This document shows positions 25,709 through 33,759 of a DNA stretch of 64,000 nucleotides, piece by piece (position 1 is the first letter of the stretch; each line of letters begins with the position of its first letter). Source of the stretch: Halostagnicola kamekurae (GTDB lineage Archaea; Halobacteriota; Halobacteria; Halobacteriales; Natrialbaceae). The DNA lies in assembly GCF_900116205.1 (NCBI RefSeq), contig NZ_FOZS01000001.1, positions 434,001 through 498,000 of the forward strand. Reading direction: 5' to 3'. A program made the position numbers and the translations under genes. The notes under the pieces are model-generated. The model saw only the letters and a program-made list of their open reading frames with translations. It was not told the DNA's origin and searched no databases.

Positions 25709-26884
25709 ATGGACGGTCCGGATTCGTCCGCCGTTGGACGACACTGGTATTCCTCCGCGAACGACGACGCCGCCGATCCGCCCGACGAGGGACCGCCGCT
25801 CGAGCGGATCGAGTCGACGTTCGTCGTTTCCGAAACACGACGGGAGGGCGAGACGCTTCTGTACGTCGGGACGCCGCTCGTTTCGCCCGAGTCGATGATG
25901 CGCGAACTGTGGTCGGTCTTTCGCGAAGCCGGCTACGAGGCGCGTTTGACGGTTCGGGACGGCCGGTACGTTATCGTCGCCGAGCCGACTCGCCTCGGAA
26001 TCGGCGGCATCCCCTGGACGAACATCCTTCTGTTCGTGGCGACGGTCGTCTCGACGCTGTTTGCCGGTTCCATGTGGTACTACATCGATCCGTTTTCGAA
26101 TCCGACGGAGATCTGGCGAGCCTGGCCGTTTACCGCGGCCATCCTCGGCGTCCTCGGCGTTCACGAGATGGGACACTACCTGATGAGTCGGTACCACAGG
26201 GTCAGCGCCTCGCTTCCCTATTTCATCCCCATTCCGACGCTCATCGGAACGATGGGTGCGGTGATCAAGATGAAAGGTCGAATGCCGAATCGAAAGGCGC
26301 TGTTCGATATCGGCGCTGCTGGACCGCTCGCGGGACTCGTCGCGACGGTCGGCGTGATCAGCGTCGGCCTCCACCTGCCGCCGGTCACCGTTCCCGACGC
26401 GCTTCTCAATAATCCGAACACGGTCGAGATCCAACTCGGCTATCCGCCGTTGCTCGAGTTTCTCGCATCGGCGTTCGACCAGCCGCTGTACCGAAACAAT
26501 CCCGCGAGGGACGTCAATCCGGTCGTGATCGGCGGCTGGGTCGGGCTATTCGTCACGTTCTTGAATCTCATCCCCGTCGGCCAACTCGATGGCGGACACA
26601 TCCTACGTTCCATGGCCGGATCCGTCCAGCAAACGATCGCCGCTATCGTCCCCGGCGCGCTGTTCGCGCTCGCGGGCTATCTCTACTACGTCGGCGATCA
26701 CAGCCTCAACACGGTCACGATCTGGGGGTTCTGGGGACTGATCACGCTCTTCGTCGCGGCCGCCGGTCCCGCCCAGCCGGTCCACGACGAGCCGCTCGAC
26801 CCGAAGCGCTTCGCGCTCGGCGCGGTGACGTTCGGGGTCGGACTCCTCTGTTTCACGCCGGTTCCGGTCATGATCGTCGGCTGA
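25709..26884 (+). CDS. Site-2 protease family protein (EGY1-like)
   Basis: A 391-residue integral membrane metalloprotease. The N-terminal 95 residues are soluble (RIESTFVVSETRREGETLLYV). Hydrophobic helices begin at about 103. The zinc site is HEMGH near residue 152 and the second motif LDGGH lies near 292 in VGQLDGGHILRSM. GRMPNRKALFDIGAAGPLAG is typical of the EGY/Rv2869-like S2P group. Distinct from the PDZ-containing S2P gene at 19561-21411, so the window has two unlike intramembrane proteases. The GTG at 25706 directly precedes the ATG. Confidence 0.9.
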   Translation: MDGPDSSAVGRHWYSSANDDAADPPDEGPPLERIESTFVVSETRREGETLLYVGTPLVSPESMMRELWSVFREAGYEARLTVRDGRYVIVAEPTRLGIGGIPWTNILLFVATVVSTLFAGSMWYYIDPFSNPTEIWRAWPFTAAILGVLGVHEMGHYLMSRYHRVSASLPYFIPIPTLIGTMGAVIKMKGRMPNRKALFDIGAAGPLAGLVATVGVISVGLHLPPVTVPDALLNNPNTVEIQLGYPPLLEFLASAFDQPLYRNNPARDVNPVVIGGWVGLFVTFLNLIPVGQLDGGHILRSMAGSVQQTIAAIVPGALFALAGYLYYVGDHSLNTVTIWGFWGLITLFVAAAGPAQPVHDEPLDPKRFALGAVTFGVGLLCFTPVPVMIVG

Positions 26885-26982
26885 CCGCTCGAAGGATGCC
26901 TCGACCTCGGCTGATCGCCCGAAGTCGGTGCTCCGACCTCGACTGACCGCTCGAAATCGGCGACTCGACTGATCGATTCGAG
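26881..26982. repeat. Degenerate tandem repeat between convergent genes
   Basis: Units starting at 26881, 26911, 26943 and 26969 share the pattern CTGA(C/T)CG(C/A)(C/T)(C/T)CGA followed by a variable CGG/TCGA tail, each 26-32 bases. They fill the gap between the site-2 protease stop and the thiL stop. Function unknown. Confidence 0.5.
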
Positions 26983-27927
26983 CTAGCCGTGCGTGTATCC
27001 CCGATCCGAGAGCGGTTCGCCGTCGATCGTGATGTCGCTCTCGACGACGGTCCCGATCGGTGTGAGCGGCACCGTCGTCGCGGCCTGTGCGGCTTCGAGC
27101 GCAGTCTCTGGAATCGTCGCGACGAGTTCGAAGTCCTCGCCGAAGGTGATCGTGCGCTCGAGGGCCGCCTCGTCCGTTTCGGTCGTCTCGAAGACGGCGT
27201 CGTCGACCGGGATCGTCTCGGCGTCGACGGCGAACCCGCAGTCCGACGCTTCGGAAAGCTGGTGGAGCGACCGGGCGAGCCCGTCGCTCGAGTCCATCAT
27301 CGCGCTCGCGTGAGGGGCGAGCGCCCGTCCGGCCCCGACTCGCGGCTCGAACCGAAACAGCTCGTTCGCCCGCTCGAGCGCGGCGTCTCGTTCGTTCGCG
27401 TCCGTTTCGGTGCTACCCGACCAGTCACCGGATCCGTCGTCGCGCTCGAGTTTAGCACGGTCGAACAACTCGAGGGCGGCCGCGCTGCGGCCGAGCGTCC
27501 CGGTGACGCAGACGCGGTCGCCGACCGCCGCGCCGCTCCGGCGGACGGGTGCGTCCGTCGTTCCGAACGCCGTCGTCGCGACGGTGAACTCCTCGTGGCC
27601 GTCGAGGTCGCCGCCGACGTACTCCGCGCCGACGCGCTCGCAGACGTCGCTCGCGCCGCGAACGAACGCCAGTAGCTCCTCCTCGTCGAACTCTGGCGCG
27701 GCGTAGGCCGCGACGGCAGCGGTCGCTTGTCCGCCCATCGCGGCGACGTCGGAGAGCGACGCGCCGACGGCCCGCCAACCCGCGGTGTATCGGGTGGTTC
27801 CCGGCGGGAAGTCGGTCGTCTCGTGGAGCATGTCCGTCGTCACGACGAGGTCGTCGACGACGGCAGCATCGTCCCCGACCGGCCCGAGTTCGTCCTCGAG
27901 CACTGCCAGCGCGGCCCGTTCGTCCAT
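26983..27927 (-). CDS. thiL: Thiamine-monophosphate kinase
   Basis: A 314-residue PurM/ThiL-superfamily ATP-dependent kinase that makes thiamine diphosphate. N-terminal GPVGDDAAVVD holds metal and ATP ligands, followed by TTDMLHETTDFPP, GWRAVGASLSDVAAMG, YVGGDLDGHEEFTV, VCVTGTLGRS and MMDSSDGLARSLHQL. An acidic insertion near residues 155-180 is typical of haloarchaea. ThiDN elsewhere in the window (46626-47987) makes its substrate TMP. Confidence 0.94.
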   Translation of the reverse strand: MDERAALAVLEDELGPVGDDAAVVDDLVVTTDMLHETTDFPPGTTRYTAGWRAVGASLSDVAAMGGQATAAVAAYAAPEFDEEELLAFVRGASDVCERVGAEYVGGDLDGHEEFTVATTAFGTTDAPVRRSGAAVGDRVCVTGTLGRSAAALELFDRAKLERDDGSGDWSGSTETDANERDAALERANELFRFEPRVGAGRALAPHASAMMDSSDGLARSLHQLSEASDCGFAVDAETIPVDDAVFETTETDEAALERTITFGEDFELVATIPETALEAAQAATTVPLTPIGTVVESDITIDGEPLSDRGYTHG

Positions 27928-28023
27928 ACCCCTCCTTTCGACTCGAGTGCGAAAAATCGTCCGACGTTTGCGCAGTTGTGACGCGGTGGATCGACTCGAG
28001 CGCCAGCGACGGCCACAACGATG

Positions 28024-28034
28024 GTCTTAAATGC
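28024..28034 (+). promoter_or_regulatory. Putative promoter of rps19e
   Basis: GTCTTAAATGC is a TATA-like element 25-30 bases before the ATG at 28057. It overlaps the alternative upstream ATG at 28021, which argues for the downstream start. Confidence 0.55.
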
Positions 28035-28056
28035 CGCGGAAGGGAACCAAACGCCA

Positions 28057-28512
28057 ATGGCTACGATGTACGACGTTCCGGCGGACGCGCTGATTCAGGC
28101 GCTCGCCGCGGACCTCGAGGACCGACTCGACGAACCCGACTGGGCACAGTTCACGAAAACCGGCGCGAGCCGCGAGCTTCCGCCGGAACAGGAGGACTTC
28201 TGGGCAGTTCGGGCTGCCAGTCTGCTCCGCAAGGTCGCCGACACCGGCCCGGTCGGCGTCGAGCGACTCTCGACCGAGTACGGCGGCGCGAAAGGCGGCA
28301 CGAACCGCTATCAGGTCTCCGCCGACAAGCGAACCGACGGCTCGCGAAACGTGATCCGGACCATCCTCCAGCAACTCGAAGAGGAAGACCTCGTCGAGAC
28401 CGCGGAGGGACAGGGCCGCCGAATCACCGCCGAGGGACGCAGCCTCCTCGACGAGACCGCCGGCGACGTCCTCGAAGACCTCGATCGTCCGGAACTCGAG
28501 CGCTACGCATAA
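28057..28512 (+). CDS. rps19e: 30S ribosomal protein S19e
   Basis: A 151-residue archaeal/eukaryotic ribosomal protein. It has the S19e pattern: TMYDVPADALIQALA, PDWAQFTKTGASRELPPEQEDFW, VRAASLLRKVADTGPVGVERL and an end RNVIRTILQQLEEEDLVE, GRRITAEGRSLLD. Usually found near PDCD5 in euryarchaea, as here. The in-frame start at 28021 is rejected because the TATA element lies within that extension. Confidence 0.97.
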   Translation: MATMYDVPADALIQALAADLEDRLDEPDWAQFTKTGASRELPPEQEDFWAVRAASLLRKVADTGPVGVERLSTEYGGAKGGTNRYQVSADKRTDGSRNVIRTILQQLEEEDLVETAEGQGRRITAEGRSLLDETAGDVLEDLDRPELERYA

Positions 28513-28662
28513 CGACACCTTCTCGAACGCTCCTCACGCGGACTTCTACCGGCCGCGAGACGAGCGAGGAACGTATCGGTCGACTCGGTTTCGAACTGAC
28601 CGCCCGGCGAGCGATTAGGCCGGTCCGTAATCATTTTCCCCGCCGCGAGAGTAGATGCGCGT

Positions 28663-29013
28663 ATGAGTGGCACGCCTTCGGACGACGACATCGAAGAGCT
28701 TCGAAAGCAGAAAATGGAGGAGCTACAGAACCGCGCGGAGAATCAGGGCAACGAACAGGCCCAGGAGGCCGCCCAGCAGCAGGCCGACGCCCAGAAACAG
28801 GCATTGCTCCGCCAGCACCTGACCGACGACGCTCGAAAGCGACTCAACACCGTCAAGATGAGCAAAGAGCAGTTCGGTGAACAGGTCGAACGCCAGGTCG
28901 TCGCGCTCGCACAGAGCGGCCGCATTCAGGGCAAGATCGACGACGAGAAGATGAAACAGCTGCTCAAGGAACTCCAGCCCGAGAAGAAGAGCTTCGACAT
29001 CAAGCGGCGCTGA
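28663..29013 (+). CDS. PDCD5-family DNA-binding protein
   Basis: A 116-residue highly charged helical protein: [18 protein letters not shown], a Gln/Ala-rich segment, then the conserved [20 protein letters not shown] and [27 protein letters not shown]. Archaeal homologues of human programmed cell death protein 5; structures show a three-helix bundle that may bind DNA or chaperonins. The stop TGA shares a base with the next ATG (TGATG), so the next gene is translationally coupled. Confidence 0.95.
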   Translation: MSGTPSDDDIEELRKQKMEELQNRAENQGNEQAQEAAQQQADAQKQALLRQHLTDDARKRLNTVKMSKEQFGEQVERQVVALAQSGRIQGKIDDEKMKQLLKELQPEKKSFDIKRR

Positions 29014-29603
29014 TGCGGCTCGGAGTGCTCTACAGCGGCGGCAAGGATTCGACGCTCGCGGCCGTCCTCCTCGATCGGTTCTACGACGTGACGCTGGTGA
29101 CGGCCCACTTCGGCGTCACCGACGACTGGAAACACGCTCGAGCGACCGCTCGCGCGACGGACTTTCCGTTCGAACGCCTCCGGCTCGACCCGGACGTCGC
29201 CGAGGAGGCCGTCGGCCGGATCCGCGAGGACGGCTTTCCCCGCAACGGCATTCAGCTCGTCCACCAGCACGCCTTAGAACGGGCGGCCGAAGCGGGGTAC
29301 GACGCGGTCGCCGACGGCACGCGCCGGGACGACCGGGTGCCGACAGTTTCGCGCGCGCAGGCCCAGAGCCTCGAGGACCGACACGGTGTCGACTACATCG
29401 CGCCGCTCTCCGGGTTCGGACGGACTGCCGTCGACCGGATCGTCGAGGACACGCTCGACGTGACCGTCGGTCCGAGCGAGGAGATCACGCGAGCGGATTA
29501 TGAGGCCGAACTCAGAGCGCTTCTCGTCGAAGCGGACGGCGAGGCCGCGATCGAGGAGTGCTTTCCCGACCACGAGCAGACGTACGTGACGGATCTGCAG
29601 TGA
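29013..29603 (+). CDS. PP-loop ATPase, adenosine nucleotide alpha-hydrolase superfamily
   Basis: A 196-residue protein with the PP-loop LYSGGKDSTLAA at residues 6-16, then VTAHFGVTDDW and VADGTRRDDRVPT, where the ADG-x-RDD motif resembles tRNA-modifying or diphthamide-type PP-loop enzymes. The product is unknown; the SGGKDS loop implies adenylation chemistry. Its ATG overlaps the PDCD5 stop, a common haloarchaeal pairing. Confidence 0.85.
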   Translation: MRLGVLYSGGKDSTLAAVLLDRFYDVTLVTAHFGVTDDWKHARATARATDFPFERLRLDPDVAEEAVGRIREDGFPRNGIQLVHQHALERAAEAGYDAVADGTRRDDRVPTVSRAQAQSLEDRHGVDYIAPLSGFGRTAVDRIVEDTLDVTVGPSEEITRADYEAELRALLVEADGEAAIEECFPDHEQTYVTDLQ

Positions 29604-29686
29604 GAAGGCGACGACTTTGGGCGGAGAAGCGCTCGTCTCGTCCGCGAACGAAAGGTTAGAAGTTCGCGCTGCCCGAACGGGTGGTT

Positions 29687-30985
29687 ATGTACGACCGGAT
29701 CAAGGGCTTTCGTGACGTCTACCCCGACGAGATGGCCGCCAGACGGCGGACCATCGACACCATCGAGGAGACGGCCCGCCAGTACGGCTTTCGCGAGATC
29801 GAAACGCCGGCCCTCGAGCGGGCAGCGATGTGGACGGACAAAAGCGGCGACGACATCGTCGACGAACTGTACTCCTTCGAGGATCAGGGCGGCCGCCACG
29901 TCACGCTCACGCCGGAGCTGACGCCGACCGTGGCACGGATGGTCGTCGCCAAGCAACAGGAGCTGTCGAAACCGATCAAGTGGTTCTCGACGCGGCCGTT
30001 CTGGCGCTACGAGCAAGTCCAGCAGGGCCGCCAGCGCGAGTTCTACCAGACGAACGTCGACATCTTCGGCTCGAGCGAGCCCGAGGCCGACGCCGAGATT
30101 CTAGCGTGGGCCGCCGACGCGATGACGGGGCTCGGGCTCGACGCGGCGGACTTCGACTTTCGTATCTCCCACCGTGACATCCTCGGAGGCGTCCTCGAGA
30201 CCTACGACGCCGACATCGACACCGAGGCGGCGATCCGCGCCGTCGATAAGTCCGACAAAATTCCTCGAGCGGAGTATCACGACCTGCTCGTCGGCGCCGG
30301 GCTCACGGCCGAGCAGGCCGAGGAATTCGACGACCTGATCGCGGCGGGCGACCTCGAGGCTGTCGAGGAATTCGCCAGCACCGAACGCGTCACCGACGCG
30401 GTCGAAAACCTCCGGAACGTGCTCGAGGCCGCCGAGGACTTCGGCGTTCGGGAGTACTGTACGATCTCGCTCGAGACCGCGCGGGGGCTCGATTACTACA
30501 CGGGGATCGTCTTCGAGTGCTTCGACTCCGCGGGCGAGGTCTCGCGATCCATCTTCGGCGGCGGTCGCTACGACGACCTCATCGAGCAGTTCGGCGGCCA
30601 GCCGACGCCCGCGGTCGGCGTCGCGCCGGGACACGCGACCCTGTCGCTGCTCTTACAGCGGGCGGACGTCTGGCCCGAAGAGGCGGTGCAAACTGACTAC
30701 TACGTCCTGCAGGTCGGCGACACGCGCTCGGAAGCCGCGCGGATCACCCGCGCGCTCCGCGACCGCGGTCACGTCGTCGAGACCGATATCGCGGGCCGAT
30801 CGTTCGGCGCGCAACTCGAGTACGCCGACTCGATCAACGCCGAGACGACGGTCATCGTCGGCGAGCAGGACCTGGCGAACGACGAGGTGACGATCAAGGA
30901 GATGGAGTCGGGCGACCAGGTTCAGGCTCCCGTCGAGGAGTTCCCCGGCGACCTCAAGCGGCCGACCGCTGCGGACTTCTCCTGA
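29687..30985 (+). CDS. hisS: Histidyl-tRNA synthetase
   Basis: A 432-residue class II aminoacyl-tRNA synthetase. Motif 1 region YDRIKGFRDVYPDE, motif 2 region RPFWRYEQVQQGRQREFYQ, the histidine A motif ARGLDYYTGIVFE and motif 3 GGGRYDDLIEQFGG are present, followed by an alpha/beta anticodon-binding domain (YVLQVGDTRSEA to the end). ATG 29687 is chosen; the frame also allows a GTG two codons earlier. Confidence 0.96.
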   Translation: MYDRIKGFRDVYPDEMAARRRTIDTIEETARQYGFREIETPALERAAMWTDKSGDDIVDELYSFEDQGGRHVTLTPELTPTVARMVVAKQQELSKPIKWFSTRPFWRYEQVQQGRQREFYQTNVDIFGSSEPEADAEILAWAADAMTGLGLDAADFDFRISHRDILGGVLETYDADIDTEAAIRAVDKSDKIPRAEYHDLLVGAGLTAEQAEEFDDLIAAGDLEAVEEFASTERVTDAVENLRNVLEAAEDFGVREYCTISLETARGLDYYTGIVFECFDSAGEVSRSIFGGGRYDDLIEQFGGQPTPAVGVAPGHATLSLLLQRADVWPEEAVQTDYYVLQVGDTRSEAARITRALRDRGHVVETDIAGRSFGAQLEYADSINAETTVIVGEQDLANDEVTIKEMESGDQVQAPVEEFPGDLKRPTAADFS

Positions 30986-31100
30986 CACCGGTCCGGTCGT
31001 CTCCGAATTCCGATACCGCCCACGAGCGACTCGAGAGAAGTAGAGCGATCACCATCGTGTATGGCCTGCACAAGCCCGAGCGCCAACGAGATCGACCCGA

Positions 31101-32927
31101 TTACGAGTCGAGGATCCGCGCCCCGATCGGGGATTCGAGGACCGTCATGAGTCGGTAGAGGTCCTCACCGGCGTCTATCTCACCCGCCCGGTGGCGTCGG
31201 TAGGTCTCCCGAACCTGCGACCACTCGAGCGAGGACAGCGCGCGTCCTCGAGATTCGGTGCGCTCTAGGGCCGTCTCGAGGAAGTCGGTCGCGCGGATCA
31301 CTTCGTCCTTGTCCTGTAGCGGCCCCTCCGTTCGGAACGATTCCGGCCCGCGCACCTTCGCAAGCTGGTTCGTGACCCGGTTGCCAACCATGTGGACCGC
31401 CTTGTGTGAGGAGACCGGAACGGCCGAGGAGGCGTCCCTGACGGCGGCGAGTGACGGGTCCAGTTTCGCCATCGCCCGGTGGACCGGGTCGTACCGGAGC
31501 CGGTATTTCAGCGGCATCTCGAGGTGGAGGTCGATGAGCCGGCGATCCAGCAGCGGCGTTCTCGTCCGGGTGATCTGGGACGACGCGAAGAGGTCGAAGC
31601 CGATGCCGTTCGTGATCGGGTAGAGGAAGGTACTGAGCGACATGGCTTCGGGCGACTCGTACTCGACGCCGTGATCGGAGACGCGTCCGTTCGGCTTCCG
31701 GCCGACGTTCTCCGTCATGATTTCCTCGTAGGAGGGGGCGCGGAGCGCGGGCGGTTGGCGCGTCGGATCGTCGGCGACCCGGCGGGCGACGAACTCGTCC
31801 GTCGTCGTGGGGACCTGCGAGACCGGCGGCCAGAGCGTGACGCCGAAGGGGAGGGAGATCTCGCGCTGTGGCACCCCCCACGATCCGAAGAGCACGTCGC
31901 AGTACAACCCCGTGAACAGCACGTCCATCTCGGCGAGCCGTTCCGCGTACCCGAGCATGTGGCCGGACTGGAACGAGCCGACGAACTCCTGAATGGGCGC
32001 CGCACGCTCTAACAGCGTCGCGTGATAGTCGCGACCGCGCTCGAGGAGTTCGAACTCGGCACCGGCCGCGTTCGCCGCCTGTTTGGCGTATCTGGCCTCG
32101 CGATTCCACCCATCGCCCATGTGAAAGCAGGTCAGCTCGGAGCCGCCGGCCGCCAGCACCGACCGAGAGTCGCTCCCCCCGCTCAAAAGCAAGCCGGCGT
32201 CGCCGTCGTCTCGCGGCATTCGATCGGCGACCGCCCGCTCGAACCGATCGGCGAGTTCGGACACGAAGTACGACAGCGGCTTGTCGACGGGCCGGTACCT
32301 GGGCTCCCAGTACTGCCGCTCGTCGAGAACGCCGGCCTCGAGATCGTAGCTCAGTCGAGTCGCCGGAGCGATCTGTTCGATCCCCTCGACGGGCGTCTTC
32401 GTGCCGTGAACGCGCCGGGAGTAGAGATACTCCGCGAGATACGACTCCGAAAACGTCGGCGTGTAGCCGGGGATCTCCGGCACCGCCTGAACGCTGGTCG
32501 AGAAGGCGATGGCGTCGTCGCCGACGGCGTAGTAGAGCGGGCGCGCGCCGACGCGGTCGGAGAAGAACGTCGCCGTTTCCGCGCTCGGATCGTACAGCAG
32601 AACGATGAACTCTCCGTCGAGGCGTTCGACGAACCGGTCGCCGTACTCGTCGTACAGGTCGGCACACACCCGCGCGGTCTCGAACGGGTCGACTCGCGTT
32701 CGCTCGCCCCGGTCGTCGGTCACGCCGAAGACTTCGCCCCACACCCAGACGAGCGGGCCGCCTTCGGTTTCGACGGGTTGCTCGACCGTCGTCCCCTCGT
32801 GAAACGCCGTTCGGACGACGATCCGCTCGTCGCGATAGCTGTTCGTTCGTTCGTCGCTCACCGTCGGTCGCACCGTCTCGACCTCGAGTCCCCCGTGTTC
32901 GCCGACGACGCCAGAGAGCCCCACCAT
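31101..32927 (-). CDS. Asparagine-synthetase-like protein without the glutaminase cysteine
   Basis: A 608-residue AsnB-like protein. The N-terminal Ntn-type domain starts MVGLSGVVG, where working glutaminases have MCG with Cys as nucleophile; no Cys is available at position 2. The rest of that domain is recognisable (DRVGARPLYYAVGDDAIAFSTSVQAV). The synthetase domain has the PP-loop LLLSGGSDSRSVLAA near residue 248 and later RTRTPLLDRRLIDLHLEMPLKYR. Similar Cys-less relatives use ammonia or act as amide-forming ligases; homologues are often found near polysaccharide genes. A perfect 16-base palindrome lies upstream at 33034-33049. Confidence 0.85.
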   Translation of the reverse strand: MVGLSGVVGEHGGLEVETVRPTVSDERTNSYRDERIVVRTAFHEGTTVEQPVETEGGPLVWVWGEVFGVTDDRGERTRVDPFETARVCADLYDEYGDRFVERLDGEFIVLLYDPSAETATFFSDRVGARPLYYAVGDDAIAFSTSVQAVPEIPGYTPTFSESYLAEYLYSRRVHGTKTPVEGIEQIAPATRLSYDLEAGVLDERQYWEPRYRPVDKPLSYFVSELADRFERAVADRMPRDDGDAGLLLSGGSDSRSVLAAGGSELTCFHMGDGWNREARYAKQAANAAGAEFELLERGRDYHATLLERAAPIQEFVGSFQSGHMLGYAERLAEMDVLFTGLYCDVLFGSWGVPQREISLPFGVTLWPPVSQVPTTTDEFVARRVADDPTRQPPALRAPSYEEIMTENVGRKPNGRVSDHGVEYESPEAMSLSTFLYPITNGIGFDLFASSQITRTRTPLLDRRLIDLHLEMPLKYRLRYDPVHRAMAKLDPSLAAVRDASSAVPVSSHKAVHMVGNRVTNQLAKVRGPESFRTEGPLQDKDEVIRATDFLETALERTESRGRALSSLEWSQVRETYRRHRAGEIDAGEDLYRLMTVLESPIGARILDS

Positions 32928-33033
32928 CTCAGGATCGGTTGGGTCCCCACGCGGTCGGCGGCGCTCGAGAGCGCTCGATAGTACGTCTGTTTCTCCTGAC
33001 TTGCTGCATCGTCGGTATCTCGTTCGACCACTA

Positions 33034-33049
33034 TTTAGGCTAACCTAAA
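33034..33049 (-). promoter_or_regulatory. Palindromic putative operator, site 1
   Basis: TTTAGG-CTAA-CCTAAA, perfect 6-base arms with a 4-base spacer, 107 bases upstream of the asparagine-synthetase-like start. On the minus strand it reads through CCTAAATAG, which may double as a TATA element. The same palindrome occurs at 60055-60070 and in degenerate form at 58497-58512. It resembles operators for DtxR/IdeR-like metal-dependent repressors; that assignment is inference. Confidence 0.6.
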
Positions 33050-33288
33050 ATCATTTTCCATCCGTCGGTTCCAATCTGGCTCGAGCGACGACCGGCGTAT
33101 CGGCGTTCGGTGAGCCGGTCGCCGCCGAAATCCGGTCGCCGCTAAACGAGCTTTCGCGATGGCGTTCGACCGCGGACCCGACACGGGTGGTCGGTTCACG
33201 CCCTCGAAGCGGCCCAAACCAGCGTCGTCCCCGGCTTCGAAATCCTTTTAGGCGCTACAGAGGGATACTAGAGCAACTGAGTGATATC
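33050..33288. other. Spacer before rps24e
   Basis: About 240 bases without a supported gene. CCTTTTAGGCGC near 33243-33254 is a TATA-like element 40 bases before the rps24e ATG and contains one half of the palindrome arm (TTTAGG) but no second arm. Confidence 0.4.
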
Positions 33289-33621
33289 ATGGACGTCGAC
33301 ATCATCTCCGAATCGGAGAATCCCATGTTGCACCGAACGGACGTCACGTTCGAGTTGACCCACGACGAAGCGACGCCGTCTCGTCTCCAGGTCCGTGACA
33401 GTCTCGCGGCGAAACTGAACAAGGAAGCCGGCGAAGTCGTCATCCGCAAACTCGACACCAAGTTCGGGATGCGAAAGACGGTCGGTCAGGCGAAGGTCTA
33501 CGAAACCGCGGACTTCGCTCGAGACGTCGAACAGGACCACATGCTCGAGCGCAACAAGATCGTCGCCGATGCCGAGGGCGACGCCGAGACCGAAGAAGCC
33601 GCCGAGGCGGAGGAAGCATAA
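33289..33621 (+). CDS. rps24e: 30S ribosomal protein S24e
   Basis: A 110-residue ribosomal protein: MDVDIISESENPMLHRTDV, FELTHDEATPSRLQVRDSLA and ASLNKEAGEVVIRKL-type core, then TKFGMRKTVGQAKVYETADFA. The C-terminal tail is acidic. The frame opens at 33187, but the extension is Arg/Pro-rich and upstream of the TATA-like element. First of a three-gene operon with S27ae and Kae1-Bud32. Confidence 0.96.
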   Translation: MDVDIISESENPMLHRTDVTFELTHDEATPSRLQVRDSLAAKLNKEAGEVVIRKLDTKFGMRKTVGQAKVYETADFARDVEQDHMLERNKIVADAEGDAETEEAAEAEEA

Positions 33622-33756
33622 ATGGCCCGACACGACATCTACAACGACGACGGCTCGGCCGACCGCGAACACTGTCCGCGCTGTGGCGACACGTTCCTCG
33701 CCGACCACGGTGACCGCCAGCACTGCGGCAAGTGCGGCTACACCGAGTGGGAGTAA
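33622..33756 (+). CDS. rps27ae: 30S ribosomal protein S27ae
   Basis: A 44-residue zinc-finger ribosomal protein encoded immediately after the S24e stop: [20 protein letters not shown], with [12 protein letters not shown] and [10 protein letters not shown]. Two cysteine pairs bind zinc. Three bases separate its stop from the Kae1-Bud32 ATG. The order S24e-S27ae-Kae1 is conserved in archaea. Confidence 0.96.
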   Translation: MARHDIYNDDGSADREHCPRCGDTFLADHGDRQHCGKCGYTEWE

Positions 33757-33759
33757 CGA

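Noticed and set aside
31061-31150. 29-codon plus-strand frame beginning MACTSPSANE near the AsnB-like stop, considered as a peptide precursor for a lasso-type cyclase
   Set aside because: It overlaps the end of the AsnB-like gene, lacks a leader and core pattern, and no McjB-like protease gene is nearby.
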